DNA from: Alicyclobacillus fastidiosus
GTDB taxonomy: Bacteria > Bacillota > Bacilli > Alicyclobacillales > Alicyclobacillaceae
Reading direction: 5' to 3'
DNA length: 64,000 bases
Assembly: GCF_026651875.1 (NCBI RefSeq)
Contig: NZ_CP104067.1
Coordinates: forward strand, 2,728,001 to 2,792,000
Shown here: positions 45,285-54,325 of the stretch, piece after piece
Layout of the letters: each line of letters starts with the position of its first letter
How positions within the stretch are numbered: position 1 is the stretch's first letter
Notes under the pieces: model-generated
Told to the model about the DNA's origin: nothing
Database searches by the model: none
Seen by the model: the letters and a program-made list of their open reading frames with translations, nothing else
Translations under genes and position numbers: made by a program

Positions 45285-45346
45285 TGTCGCGAAGGCATGT
45301 GTCAGACTACCCTTGGGTAGACTAGCCCCGCAAAGGGGGATGACGG

Positions 45347-45523
45347 ATGTCGTGGGTATATGAAGCGAGATTGTATGATTCAAAGTCTGTGGCATCCTAC
45401 GTGGCCATGTGTGTTCGTGATGACCATCTTCTCAGTGGCGCGAGTGATTTAAAGGTTCAGGTCTACAGAACGAGAAAAGGGAATTACGGCGTACGTTATC
45501 GCAAGCAAGACGGCCTGGAATAG
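45347..45523 (+). CDS. Tiny conserved protein B (58 residues)
   Basis: ATG 45347 follows AAGGGGG by 7 bases. The product begins MSWVYEARLYDSK and ends VQVYRTRKGNYGVRYRKQDG, matching the protein at 41645 at both ends. There is no signal peptide, and it is basic at the C-terminus. It sits between the DUF2797 gene and the protease gene. The pair are paralogs of unknown function. Confidence 0.7.
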   Translation: MSWVYEARLYDSKSVASYVAMCVRDDHLLSGASDLKVQVYRTRKGNYGVRYRKQDGLE

Positions 45524-45631
45524 GCAGTGGTGGATTCCAAGCCGACGCCTCACACCAGTCAAGATGATGGAATACACTGTACAACGTTAAGCGGGGTTAA
45601 CAGTGTAGTTGTCATGTGGGGGGTGATGGCG

Positions 45632-46351
45632 TTGGTAAAGAAAGCTCAAACAAGTGTGCGACCAAAACGCACGTCCACCGGGCTGCCCAACTTCGTGACA
45701 CTTGTTCAACGCTACAAGAAGGCCGTGATGGGAATCGAGGTTGTTCAATCGCTTACAACCGGCCGAGGTTTAGGGCCGCGTCCGCTGTTTCCGTGGGACA
45801 GAAGCCAACCCCGACAAGGGCGGTCAGCGATGAACATTGGCACGGGATTTGTATTCCATCCAAGAGGCTACATTTTAACCAATGAACACGTGGTAAGTGA
45901 CGGAGATCGGATCATGTTGCGCGTTTTCGGAAAGAAAGATCTCGTTGAAGCCCAAGTAGTCGGCCGCAACCGGGCTCACGACATCGCCATTCTGAGCGCC
46001 GATATTCCGATTCCGTCCCCCATTTTAAAAATCGGTCAGGGCAAGGACGTTCATGTCGGCGAATGGGTTTTGGCTATCGGGTCTCCACTGGGGCTAGATA
46101 ACACGGTCACGGTCGGGATTGTCAGCGCCAAGAACCGGCCGCTCCAGATTGGCGATAGAGAATATCCCAATCTGATTCAAACGGACGCGGCCATCAATCG
46201 CGGCAACAGCGGGGGGCCCTTGATCAATCTTCGCGGTGAAGTGGTCGGGATGAATACGGCGGTTTCACAGAGTTCACAGGGCATTGGATTCGCCATCAGT
46301 GCGGACGTATTGCGTAAAGAAGTGGATCACATCCTCAAGAATCTCAACTGA
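45632..46351 (+). CDS. HtrA-like serine protease without PDZ domain
   Basis: The 239-residue S1C protease has His86 (TNEHVV), Asp117 (HDIAIL) and Ser193 (GNSGGPL). The protein ends right after the protease domain, so the PDZ domain is missing. No signal peptide or anchor helix is visible from TTG 45632, which has GGGGGGTG 6 bases upstream; upstream in-frame starts add a hydrophobic VVVMWGV stretch but no better ribosome site. It would act in the cytoplasm, unlike DegP/HtrA. Confidence 0.85.
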   Translation: MVKKAQTSVRPKRTSTGLPNFVTLVQRYKKAVMGIEVVQSLTTGRGLGPRPLFPWDRSQPRQGRSAMNIGTGFVFHPRGYILTNEHVVSDGDRIMLRVFGKKDLVEAQVVGRNRAHDIAILSADIPIPSPILKIGQGKDVHVGEWVLAIGSPLGLDNTVTVGIVSAKNRPLQIGDREYPNLIQTDAAINRGNSGGPLINLRGEVVGMNTAVSQSSQGIGFAISADVLRKEVDHILKNLN

Positions 46352-46469
46352 GCGCTCGATTTGATTCCCTCGCTTCAACAAGCGGTTTGCGGTGTGGTAC
46401 AGTGGAAGAGGCGGCAGGTGGATATCTGCCTAAGAACCACTTTGGTGTCCAAAAGGAGTATGTGCAACC

Positions 46470-46787
46470 GTGGAACGCGAAGGGATCGTACAATACAGCG
46501 CAGATGAGCTGAAAACCATTCTTCAAGAGGGCTCTGCAGTCGTCATTGACGTTCGGACGCCTGAAGAATACGCTGAAGGGCATATTCCAGGCGTGCCCCT
46601 GAAACCGATGCAGGAGGTTGGCGAGTGGATTCGGGAACTCTCGCCAGACGAGTCTTACGTCCTGGTGTGTCGCAGCGGAGCCCGTTCGCAGCGAGTCGCG
46701 CAGTTTCTAAAAGCGAACGGGTTTGAGGACGTCGCCAATTACGACGGCGGCATGCTTGCTTGGGACGGAGAACTGTCGTCGAAATAA
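46470..46787 (+). CDS. Rhodanese-domain protein
   Basis: The 105-residue single rhodanese domain has the active-site loop CRSGARS with the persulfide Cys at about residue 68, and VIDVRTPEEYAEGHIPG. It moves sulfane sulfur; the partner is unknown. GTG 46470 has AAAGGAG upstream. Its 3' end overlaps the convergent gene by 49 bases. Confidence 0.9.
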   Translation: MEREGIVQYSADELKTILQEGSAVVIDVRTPEEYAEGHIPGVPLKPMQEVGEWIRELSPDESYVLVCRSGARSQRVAQFLKANGFEDVANYDGGMLAWDGELSSK

Positions 46788-47113
46788 CGGCGAAGAAAGA
46801 ACAGTTGCCGCGGATTCGAACGGTAACAGAACTCAAGGACGGCTTCGGTGCTTATCTCATCGGGGCCGATTTTTGTGTTCAATTCTTCGGTCACGTCGCG
46901 CAACCGGACACTGGTGCCCTGCTCCACGACCACGTCCAAGAGATTCTCCCACGGATATTTTGACACGATGCGCCGCAAGAAGTTGTGGCGAGCGCTCTCC
47001 GCAAACACGCGAAACTGGTCCGTTCGATATGTGATCAGCACACCCGCAGGTGTGAAAATGTAGTCTCCTGCTTCTTCCACACTGATTTCCATGATGCGTT
47101 TGATCTCCGGCAT
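46739..47113 (-). CDS. Hypothetical protein of 124 residues
   Basis: ATG 47113 follows GGGAGGATATCT. The protein has charged helices (PEIKRIMEISVEEAGDY) and a beta stretch (VLITYRTDQFRVF), with no signal peptide. It is convergent and overlapping with the rhodanese gene. No family is recognised. Confidence 0.6.
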   Translation of the reverse strand: MPEIKRIMEISVEEAGDYIFTPAGVLITYRTDQFRVFAESARHNFLRRIVSKYPWENLLDVVVEQGTSVRLRDVTEELNTKIGPDEISTEAVLEFCYRSNPRQLFFLRRYFDDSSPSQASMPPS

Positions 47114-47240
47114 AGATATCCTCCCTATGAATAGTTCCACTCTACGTGATTCGCTTGTCCGCCGCAAGTGAGAACCAGGCGGTTGCCCATCCTTCTCGCC
47201 CGCCTTGGCATACGATGGAGGGAAAGCGGGGTGGCCCACC

Positions 47241-47969
47241 TTGAAATATCACGATATGTTAGCGCGGCTTGGCGTCGCCAACGCCCACCCTGGTGGTGGG
47301 AATCTGTCGGCGGTTTGGATGAACCGCGTATCCGTTCCCGATGGAGCCGAGGTTCTCGATCTCGGCTGCGGCAATGGCGCCACGGCGTGTGCCATGGCAA
47401 AACGTTGGTCGTGCCAAGTCACAGCCCTCGATATTCGTTCTAAAATGCTTGAGAATACGCGACGTCGAGCTCGCCGTGAGGGGGTGGCCGTCCGGACGGT
47501 CCCTGGGTCGGCCGAGGCCCTTCCATTCCCAGATCACCAGTTTGATCTCGTCGTCTGCGAATCGGTTCTCGTCTTTGTCCGGCTCCCCCGTGCCCTCGCG
47601 GAAATCGCTCGCGTTTTAAAGCCGAACGGCCGAGTGGTCGACGTGGAAATGATGACGTTGCGGCCGGTTACCCCGGAATGGCGCGAAGGTGTCAGGCGGA
47701 TTTACGGAGTGGAGCACGTACCGGACCTGTCGGGCTGGAGAAGCTCGTTCCAGGCGGCTGGCTTTGCGTGTAAAGTGTTGCGGTCCGGTCCTATCCAGAG
47801 GTTGGAGATGTCCGATAATCAGCGCGACGACGAGGTGGCGGACCAGCATGCGCTGTCTGACCCGCAAGTGCTTCAGCTGATTGAGGCCAATGGCAGATGG
47901 TTGGAAGCGAATCATCAGACGATGGGCTATGGCGTCTTTTTGTTGAATGTGGCGAATTCACCGACATAA
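47241..47969 (+). CDS. Class I SAM-dependent methyltransferase
   Basis: The 242-residue enzyme has motif I VLDLGCGNGATACAMA, motif II VTALDIRSKM, post-I GSAEALPFPDHQFDLVV and motif III LKPNGRVVDVEM, like UbiE/MenG-type methyltransferases. The methyl acceptor is unknown. TTG 47241 is favoured by GGGGTGG 6 bases upstream; a TTG at 47205 also opens the frame. Confidence 0.82.
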   Translation: MKYHDMLARLGVANAHPGGGNLSAVWMNRVSVPDGAEVLDLGCGNGATACAMAKRWSCQVTALDIRSKMLENTRRRARREGVAVRTVPGSAEALPFPDHQFDLVVCESVLVFVRLPRALAEIARVLKPNGRVVDVEMMTLRPVTPEWREGVRRIYGVEHVPDLSGWRSSFQAAGFACKVLRSGPIQRLEMSDNQRDDEVADQHALSDPQVLQLIEANGRWLEANHQTMGYGVFLLNVANSPT

Positions 47970-48315
47970 AGCGCTGGAAGGCAGGGGATAGTATGGACTG
48001 ACACCGCAATTTTCTAAAAGCGTGGCGAAAGCGGCTGGGCTGTATGACGATGACGATGATGCGGCTTGCACAAAAGGCTGGTGAACAGCCTGTGGAAAAT
48101 GGCGAACGGATGTCGACCATGAAGTTTAGGCTGCGGAGGAAGGTCGTACAACGACGATGTTCTTTGCGACGTCGTGCTGCGGATGGCAGACACCGCAACG
48201 AGCGCGATCGCGCCGCACAGCATCACCTTTCGCCTCGCTTGACGTGCAAATGCGGTGTTTAAATACCGGCGGCAGCCTGCCGCCGGTCGATTTTGTGCCT
48301 GGACGCGCCAACTCG
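47970..48315. other. Intergenic stretch with a terminator hairpin
   Basis: ACCGGCGGCAG (48265-48275) and CTGCCGCCGGT (48277-48287) form an 11-pair hairpin, which probably ends both the methyltransferase transcript and the convergent phosphoesterase transcript. A minus-strand frame with a hydrophobic stretch (MLCGAIALVAVSAI) covers about 48014-48222 but has only a weak ribosome site, so it is not called as a gene. Confidence 0.5.
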
Positions 48316-48999
48316 TTAGAGAATCACCGGTGTAAAGCCCACGTAGTCGGCACTGACCAACTGGTAGCGGGTTCCATTTCGCGTGTCGTTGAACGCATAT
48401 CGGTGACTCCCCCCATGGAGATGTCCATAGACGCACAGTTGAACGCGATACTCCTCCAACACGCGGGTAAACACCGTCTCCTCACCATCGACGCCCGTGG
48501 GGGGGTAGTGCAGCATGCAAATGATGGGTTGCCCACTTTTCGCGGCGTGATCGAGAGAGAGCTTTAGGCGATGAACCTCACGCTGTAAGATATGCTCATC
48601 CTCGTCTTGAAAGCTGGGGTGGCTTGGCAGGACCCACCCCCGTGTGCCGGCTACGGTGACATCCCCAACTGAGAGGCTGTCGTTCTGAATCGCATACATC
48701 TGCTGCGGCAATAGACTCCGAACCTTGCCGATTCCAGTCCACCAATAATCGTGGTTGCCACGAATCATCACTTTTGCACCTGGAAGTGAATGGATCCATT
48801 GGATATCAGGCACGACCTCATCTAACGTCATCGCCCACGAAATATCCCCGGGAATGAGCACCGTATCCTGTGGAGATACAATGGAAGTCCAGTGCTCGCG
48901 GATCTTATCCGCGTGGTCTTTCCAAGCTTCCCCGAACACGTCCATCGGTTTGTCAACTGTGTTGGCGAGATGAAGGTCACCGATCGCATATAAGGCCAT
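48316..48999 (-). CDS. Calcineurin-like metallophosphoesterase
   Basis: The 227-residue enzyme has the two-metal motifs GDLHL, GDISW, RGNHDYWW, LHYPP and YGHLHGG. The family covers phosphodiesterases and protein phosphatases; no substrate can be assigned. ATG 48999 follows GAGGAGGG by about 11 bases; the frame extends upstream but has no other ribosome site. Confidence 0.88.
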   Translation of the reverse strand: MALYAIGDLHLANTVDKPMDVFGEAWKDHADKIREHWTSIVSPQDTVLIPGDISWAMTLDEVVPDIQWIHSLPGAKVMIRGNHDYWWTGIGKVRSLLPQQMYAIQNDSLSVGDVTVAGTRGWVLPSHPSFQDEDEHILQREVHRLKLSLDHAAKSGQPIICMLHYPPTGVDGEETVFTRVLEEYRVQLCVYGHLHGGSHRYAFNDTRNGTRYQLVSADYVGFTPVIL

Positions 49000-49195
49000 T
49001 GGGTAACAAGCCCTCCTCTGACTGCTCATGATACCACGTGAACCCCACCCTTGCCGAATGTTCCGTGCAACAGACGGCTGCTTCCCAGAACGATGTAAAG
49101 CGCACTGGCCCAATTTCAAAATGGTTTCGGATTGATACAGTGCGTAATGGCCGTGTGCGGCGTTTTCTGGCATGCTGGTCGTGGGGGGTGAAAGG

Positions 49196-49912
49196 GTGAC
49201 GCAATGGACCGACGAGCAACGCGCGATTATCGACGAACCACTTCTATCCACTGTGGTGATCGCCGCGCCGGGGAGCGGGAAGACGTCCGTACTGACGGAA
49301 CGAATTGCAACCGTGGTGCGGCGCGACAGGATCGCTCCAAACAGGATTTTAGCCGTCACGTTCACCAGACAAGCTGCAGAACACATGCGTCAGAAACTGG
49401 CCCGACACGACCGTCTGACGTTTCGCGCGACGGAGTCCCTTCGAATCGGTACGTTTCACTCCCAGATCTTTCGCGCGATGCTGGAAGTGACCCCGAACAT
49501 CCCTGTGTTGTTGAACACTCGCGAACAGTTCACCATGATGCGGGACGCGATGTGCCGAGTCGTTCGAAAGACGGACGAGATCACGCACCGCGCTGTAACC
49601 GAGCGGCTGACGGAATACTCGCGCGTGGTAGGGTGCAACGTGCGGCCCTCGAACCGTGAATCACGCCGCGTGTTCACGGCCTACACAAAGTTGAAACAAC
49701 AGCGCAACCGTTGGGATTATGACGATATCTTGCTGGCTGGCGCCACCGCTGTAGAGAAGGGGATGGATTTACCCTTCTTTGACAGACTGCAGTACTTGCT
49801 AGTAGACGAGTTTCAAGATACGAACGCCTTGCAGTGGACGCTCGTGGCGGCGATGCACGACCGGTATCGGCTACCCATCTTTGTGGTTGGCGACGATGAC
49901 CAATGTTTATAG
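49196..49912 (+). pseudogene. UvrD/Rep-type helicase, truncated after about 238 residues
   Basis: GTG 49196 follows GGGGTG. The product has the helicase motifs Q (WTDEQRAII), Walker A (APGSGKT), Ia (LAVTFTRQAAEHM), the Ib/Ic region, and Walker B (LLVDEFQDTN), then VVGDDDQC before a stop. Normal UvrD proteins continue DQSIYxFRGA and run to about 700 residues. After the stop the sequence GGTGCACCG (GAP) recalls the lost RGAxP, so the break may be a shift followed by decay. The fragment lacks motifs IV-VI and cannot be an active helicase. Confidence 0.8.
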
Positions 49913-50680
49913 GGTGCACCGGATGTGTCTTATGTGTGTTCTTTTCCTGTCATATCTAAGTTTCTTGTGCAAAGAGCAGCAATGTACACACGCACATTAC
50001 TGCTTACATCTTCATTGGAATTCCGCGTACTGCATCGCAATGCAATTCGACAAAGTATTGTTCCATTTTTCTGTTCCATTTCATCACAACAATAGTTTTG
50101 CACTGTAACGGGCGACGTCCAAGTTTGTCCACGACTAGATTCTTCTGAAGTTCAAGTCCAGGTTGTACGGCCCAAGTTTCTTGCAAGTGCTGGAGTGGGT
50201 ATCTAGGCGCGGTGGATTATCTTGGTCATTAGCGTTGTGGCCAGTTTACGGCTCGGTTTGGACTTACAAGCGCTAGCTGAGGCTCGTCGTAGAACGAGAG
50301 TGAGAAGCATCGTTGACGCCTATAATGGTACGTATGTCACCATGCACATGGGAGTACCAAGGAATTTAACTTCGGATAACGGACCGGCGTGAAAGTTCCG
50401 TTTTACGGCTCTGACACCCGACGACATCGGCCGTATGGCGGGGCATAAAATAAGTGTGGGAAGTCGCTTGACAGTGGCTATGGTACAAGACAATTGACAA
50501 GTCTTAAGCGCCCTAGAGGGCAAATTTGGGCTTTTCGTATAGTGGATGAAACGCACCGACTATTTCTTCCGGTGATTTTTTAAACGCATTTAAAAATACC
50601 TCGATTTATACAATTGCCATTGTTCTATTTGGAACTCATTTGCGGATTAGGTAACATCACCTAAAACACGAGGCGGGGAA
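49913..50680 (+). other. About 0.75 kb without an intact gene, possibly transposase remnants
   Basis: All frames are interrupted. From 50302 to 50396 one frame reads SIVDAYNGTYVT, then GVPRNLTSDNGPA and a stop; SDNGPA resembles the DDE-transposase core (xxDNGxxF). Nothing else is recognisable. The stretch joins the broken helicase to the tRNA fragment and looks like a site of repeated insertion and deletion. Confidence 0.35.
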
Positions 50681-50738
<58 letters not shown>

Positions 50739-50754
50739 TAAAAGTCAATAAGGA

Positions 50755-50791
50755 CGCGGTTTCTCGGATGTCTCGGGAAGCCGCGATTTTT
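50755..50791 (+). terminator. Terminator following the tRNA fragment
   Basis: CGCGGTTTC (50755-50763) pairs with GGAAGCCGCG (50776-50785) with one wobble, followed by ATTTTT. A terminator this close suggests that the sequence to the right of the fragment was once the normal downstream side of a tRNA gene, or was carried with it. Confidence 0.65.
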
Positions 50792-51150
50792 CGTTGTTGA
50801 GTGCGATTGCAAATCAAATGCAAATCTGTTGTGAGTTAAAGCGGGACATGGCTGGGATTGGGCATTCGGTAGAAATCAAGTTCGTTAGCGGGAAAATCTA
50901 TTTTACTTAACTGACTGCTGTCACCGCGTTAAATGAGAGTGCGTGTTAAACCGCCTTTCTATATTTAAGAGATAGGTGTACAAGATTATATTGGATAGTG
51001 ATACGATTGAGGTTCGGAAAAACTAGCATATGTGCGTCAAGAAGATCTCACATCTCTAGTTAATTATATTACAATCAAGGGGATATCCAGTTCGTGTAAG
51101 GATCTGTTGACTGGGTCAAGGGACTACACACTTTGAGGGGTTGAAGGTGC
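50792..51150 (+). other. Upstream region of the McrBC-like operon
   Basis: The region is AT-rich. ATTGCAAATCAAATGCAAATC lies at about 50805-50824, and ATTGCAAATCAG recurs at about 56473-56484 beside the integrase stop; these could be integrase arm sites. AT-rich TATATT-like hexamers occur near 50980, but no clean promoter is seen. GAGGGG (51135-51140) lies 10 bases before the first start. Confidence 0.35.
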
Positions 51151-52308
51151 ATGGGACAAGAAACGTGGCAATGGGTTTTACAGTCAATGCCGGACGAAGA
51201 ATTGGCTGCCTTTGCAAAGTTAACGAAGGCACAGGTACAAGGGTTTAGAACCATCACATCAGCGAACATCAAAAACATCCGGCCCTTGGTGGTCAACGAT
51301 ATACTGACCAAAATCAATAAAGTGAAAAGTCCGCCCACAAGGGTAGATAGAGACTCGGAAGACATTAGACAGCGAAGTCTTGCAGACTTGCAGGAAGACG
51401 TGGCAAATGGTGCAGATGTGGTGGATATTTTGCTTGCCCTATTGACCAGCAAAGAGTCCACACATCACACAACGGCGGATTTGCTGTTCGACAAGTTAAA
51501 ATCGAATGGCGAGCTCGACCGAATTGCTGAGAAAATGGCAGAGCTGAAGACGCAAGAACAGTTAGAACGCGAACAGAAACAGAACCAAGAGGAACTCGTC
51601 AATAATGTAAAAGACCTCGAACGAAAGCTAAAAGCGAGCCAGGAAAAAGTAGACCAGTTAAAGGAGCAAATAGAGGAGCTAAAGCAAACACATTTTGAAG
51701 AGAGAAAGAAATGGAAACAGGAGAGAGATGACTTTATAAAACAATCGCAACTCTTGAAAGATAAAGCTACAGCACTGGAGTCCTCCTCCACAAGCAACAA
51801 TTTGGTACAAGCTGAATGGGAGAAAGAGCGGTCGAAGCTGCAGGCAGAAATCGAAAGACAAAACACAGAAATTACACATCTTCGAAATTTGTCGAACAAG
51901 GTCGGATCGACACATTTGAGCGGAACAACCATGGCAGATGCATTCGCGAAGGTAGATTTGTTTCAAGTGATTCAAGGTACTCCTCCCACTTCGGAGGAGA
52001 AATCATCCGATGGCCCAAGTAAGGAGATAAAACCCCGTAAATTGCCCAGCGTCTGTTTAATTGGCAGCAGGACAAAGGCAAATCAGGATGCAAGGGCTAC
52101 GCTAAAATACCAGGTTCAAATCGTTGAAGCCAATGACATCGACCACATCATCTCGAACCAAGACACATGGTCTGGATTTGACCAGGTTTGGATGCTAACC
52201 TACGAGACAACCATGAGGTCGCAGAGAAAGATTCAGCGGGTAGTCGACCCCGAGCGTCTGAAGGTTTTTCACAATCACAATGAGCTTGTGCAGTATATGA
52301 ATCGTTAA
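51151..52308 (+). CDS. Coiled-coil protein with C-terminal alpha/beta domain, first gene of the McrBC-like operon
   Basis: The 385-residue protein has three parts. Residues 1 to about 115 are helical, with no known motif. Residues about 120-250 are a long charged coiled coil (ELKTQEQLEREQKQNQEEL, KVDQLKEQIEELKQ). Residues about 297-385 are a small Rossmann-like domain (PSVCLIGSRTKANQ, QVQIVEAND, FDQVWMLTYETT, RLKVFHNHNELVQYM), reminiscent of DUF2325-type folds. There are no nuclease motifs. It stands 14 bases before the ATPase gene. It is probably a sensor or scaffold; coiled-coil proteins are known partners in complex McrBC-related systems. The specific role is inferred. Confidence 0.75.
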   Translation: MGQETWQWVLQSMPDEELAAFAKLTKAQVQGFRTITSANIKNIRPLVVNDILTKINKVKSPPTRVDRDSEDIRQRSLADLQEDVANGADVVDILLALLTSKESTHHTTADLLFDKLKSNGELDRIAEKMAELKTQEQLEREQKQNQEELVNNVKDLERKLKASQEKVDQLKEQIEELKQTHFEERKKWKQERDDFIKQSQLLKDKATALESSSTSNNLVQAEWEKERSKLQAEIERQNTEITHLRNLSNKVGSTHLSGTTMADAFAKVDLFQVIQGTPPTSEEKSSDGPSKEIKPRKLPSVCLIGSRTKANQDARATLKYQVQIVEANDIDHIISNQDTWSGFDQVWMLTYETTMRSQRKIQRVVDPERLKVFHNHNELVQYMNR

Positions 52309-52321
52309 AAGGAGTACATTC

Positions 52322-54325
52322 ATGATTAACAAAACGTGGGACATTGACGTAGTAGGTGTACTAGCTTCTGAGGAGTACGTTCGTGAAAAGACGGGAAAAT
52401 CATGTGTATTTGTTAACTCTCAGAATTCTATACAATTCTCTGTACGGTTGATTTCGGAGACACCAGAAACGTTTCCGAATCAAAATCTATTTACCGGATT
52501 CAGCTCCAATCTCGCGGCGTACGCATTCGAGGATCACCCGTGGGAGGATCAGGAGGTTCGCCGTCAGGCACTAGTTAACTTCTTGGAGGACAAGTTACTG
52601 GTCTTTCGTCCGCAACGTAAAACCCGTCCAGATGCAGACGAGGTCTACCAGATTACTGAGGTACGTACGCATCCGAAGACCGACGCCTATCGTGACTCGA
52701 CAACGTATATTCCTGTACCGGTATTTGGTGAGGGAAAACATGGTGTAAGTGAATCCGAGTTTCTCGAAAAACTTCAATCCGAACGTTACGTAGGGAAGAT
52801 TGAACATATTTCAACTGAGTTGAACGACACCCCTACGTATGTTGTGTGGAGGGGGCGAGACGGATCCCTCACGGTTTACGGGGAATTTGAGAGACACCTG
52901 TACGCCAATGGTGGTTTTTCATTTAAGTTTAATGATTTAAAACGGACCGAGTTCCGCGAAGAATGGTTTGACGACGCCTTTTCTGAGGGCGACATTCTGT
53001 TTGTCAGCCTAGACGTCTACAACCACATGGCGGATGCAATGCATACAGGTAGTTCGGCTGCTGAAATCGTTTCATTGAAGGAATCCACCGAAATTGGCAA
53101 CGAAATCGCTGCAACGTCAGCGCCGTCAGTCAAAGGGAATGATGTAATGATGGATAAACCAGTTTTGACAAACGTGTTGCCTATATCACGGACTGATGGG
53201 CGAAAGGACTTGTTGACAGAAGACCGGTCGGAGGCGGCGTTTCTTGAACACTTTATGCAATCCGCTCGCGAGCGGAATCTACTGTATTCTGATACCGATT
53301 TAATTAATTTTCACACAGCGATGAAATCGTCGACGTTGGTTATCCTTGCGGGAATGAGTGGAACAGGCAAGTCTCGGTTGGTCGAAGTGTACGGACGTGC
53401 GCTTGGCATGGACAGCGAACAATTGAACATTATCCCTGTGCGGCCCGCATGGACGGACGATGCCGACTTGATTGGCTATGTCGACTCGATTCACAACGTA
53501 TATCGACCTGGAGATTCAGGCCTGATTGACACGCTGAAACAGGCTCAGGATAATCCAGACAAACTGTACATTATATGCTTTGATGAGATGAATTTGGCCC
53601 GCGTAGAACATTATTTCTCGCAGTTCCTCTCAGTGCTTGAAATGCCGCAAGGCAGAAGAGAGCTTCGATTGTATAACGAGGACTTAATGACGCGTTTATA
53701 CAACTACAAGGAGTATCGGGCCTCCATCACCATCGGATCGAACGTCATGTTCGTTGGGACGGTTAACTTGGACGAGTCAACCCATCATTTTTCGGACAAA
53801 GTGTTGGATAGAGCGAATGTTATCACCCTCCATGTACTTCCATTCCATCAACTGAAACAAGTTGGTGATAGAAGGGTCGAGAAGAGCCTTCGACGTGCGT
53901 GGAGTACGGAAGATTTTTCAGCATTCCGCAACACATCTGAGGGGATTCAGCTTACCAACGATGAGTTATCTATCTTGGAAGAAATCCATCAACTGTTTCA
54001 GTCGATTGACTTCAATCGTGGGATTGGGTATAGAATTGTTCGCCAAATCGACGCGTATCTCAAAAACCTACCGACTGACTCCGCATTGAGTCGCGATCAA
54101 GCATTGGATCTCCAAGTTGTGCAACGAGTCATGACAAAAGTTCGGGGGTCGGAAGACCAATTGAGACGCTTGTTAGGCACTTACCAAAAGGACAATGATG
54201 CCGTGTCTGAAAGTTTGTTACTTCAATGCCTAGACAGGTTCAGCCAGGTTTCGGATTTCAAGGAAACACGAAAAGTGATAGGCCACAAAGCGAAAGAGTT
54301 GAGATTACATGGATATACCATCTAA
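52322..54325 (+). CDS. McrB-like AAA+ ATPase/GTPase
   Basis: The 667-residue protein has an unrecognised N-terminal region (1 to about 300, beta-rich with VPVFGEGKHG and YVVWRGRDGS) and a C-terminal AAA+ module of the McrB branch. Walker A is GMSGTGKS (344-351). Walker B is YIICFDEMN with Asp421 and Glu422. The branch signature GTVNLDEST lies at 479-487, followed by DKVLDRAN with the Arg497 finger. McrB proteins form rings that drive their McrC nuclease partner. The N-terminus probably recognises the target but has no matching domain I know. The gene overlaps the nuclease gene by 17 bases. Confidence 0.88.
   Translation: MINKTWDIDVVGVLASEEYVREKTGKSCVFVNSQNSIQFSVRLISETPETFPNQNLFTGFSSNLAAYAFEDHPWEDQEVRRQALVNFLEDKLLVFRPQRKTRPDADEVYQITEVRTHPKTDAYRDSTTYIPVPVFGEGKHGVSESEFLEKLQSERYVGKIEHISTELNDTPTYVVWRGRDGSLTVYGEFERHLYANGGFSFKFNDLKRTEFREEWFDDAFSEGDILFVSLDVYNHMADAMHTGSSAAEIVSLKESTEIGNEIAATSAPSVKGNDVMMDKPVLTNVLPISRTDGRKDLLTEDRSEAAFLEHFMQSARERNLLYSDTDLINFHTAMKSSTLVILAGMSGTGKSRLVEVYGRALGMDSEQLNIIPVRPAWTDDADLIGYVDSIHNVYRPGDSGLIDTLKQAQDNPDKLYIICFDEMNLARVEHYFSQFLSVLEMPQGRRELRLYNEDLMTRLYNYKEYRASITIGSNVMFVGTVNLDESTHHFSDKVLDRANVITLHVLPFHQLKQVGDRRVEKSLRRAWSTEDFSAFRNTSEGIQLTNDELSILEEIHQLFQSIDFNRGIGYRIVRQIDAYLKNLPTDSALSRDQALDLQVVQRVMTKVRGSEDQLRRLLGTYQKDNDAVSESLLLQCLDRFSQVSDFKETRKVIGHKAKELRLHGYTI

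Noticed and set aside
48014..48222. Possible small minus-strand membrane peptide (MLCGAIALVAVSAI start)
   Set aside because: The hydrophobic start is tempting, but the ribosome site is weak and the rest is His/Arg/Pro-rich without pattern.
49881..50108. 75-codon frame after the truncated helicase
   Set aside because: Cys- and His-rich random-looking sequence, with no ribosome site, in a decayed region.
50004..50186. Minus-strand 60-codon frame
   Set aside because: No ribosome site and no similarity that I can see; it lies in the same decayed stretch.
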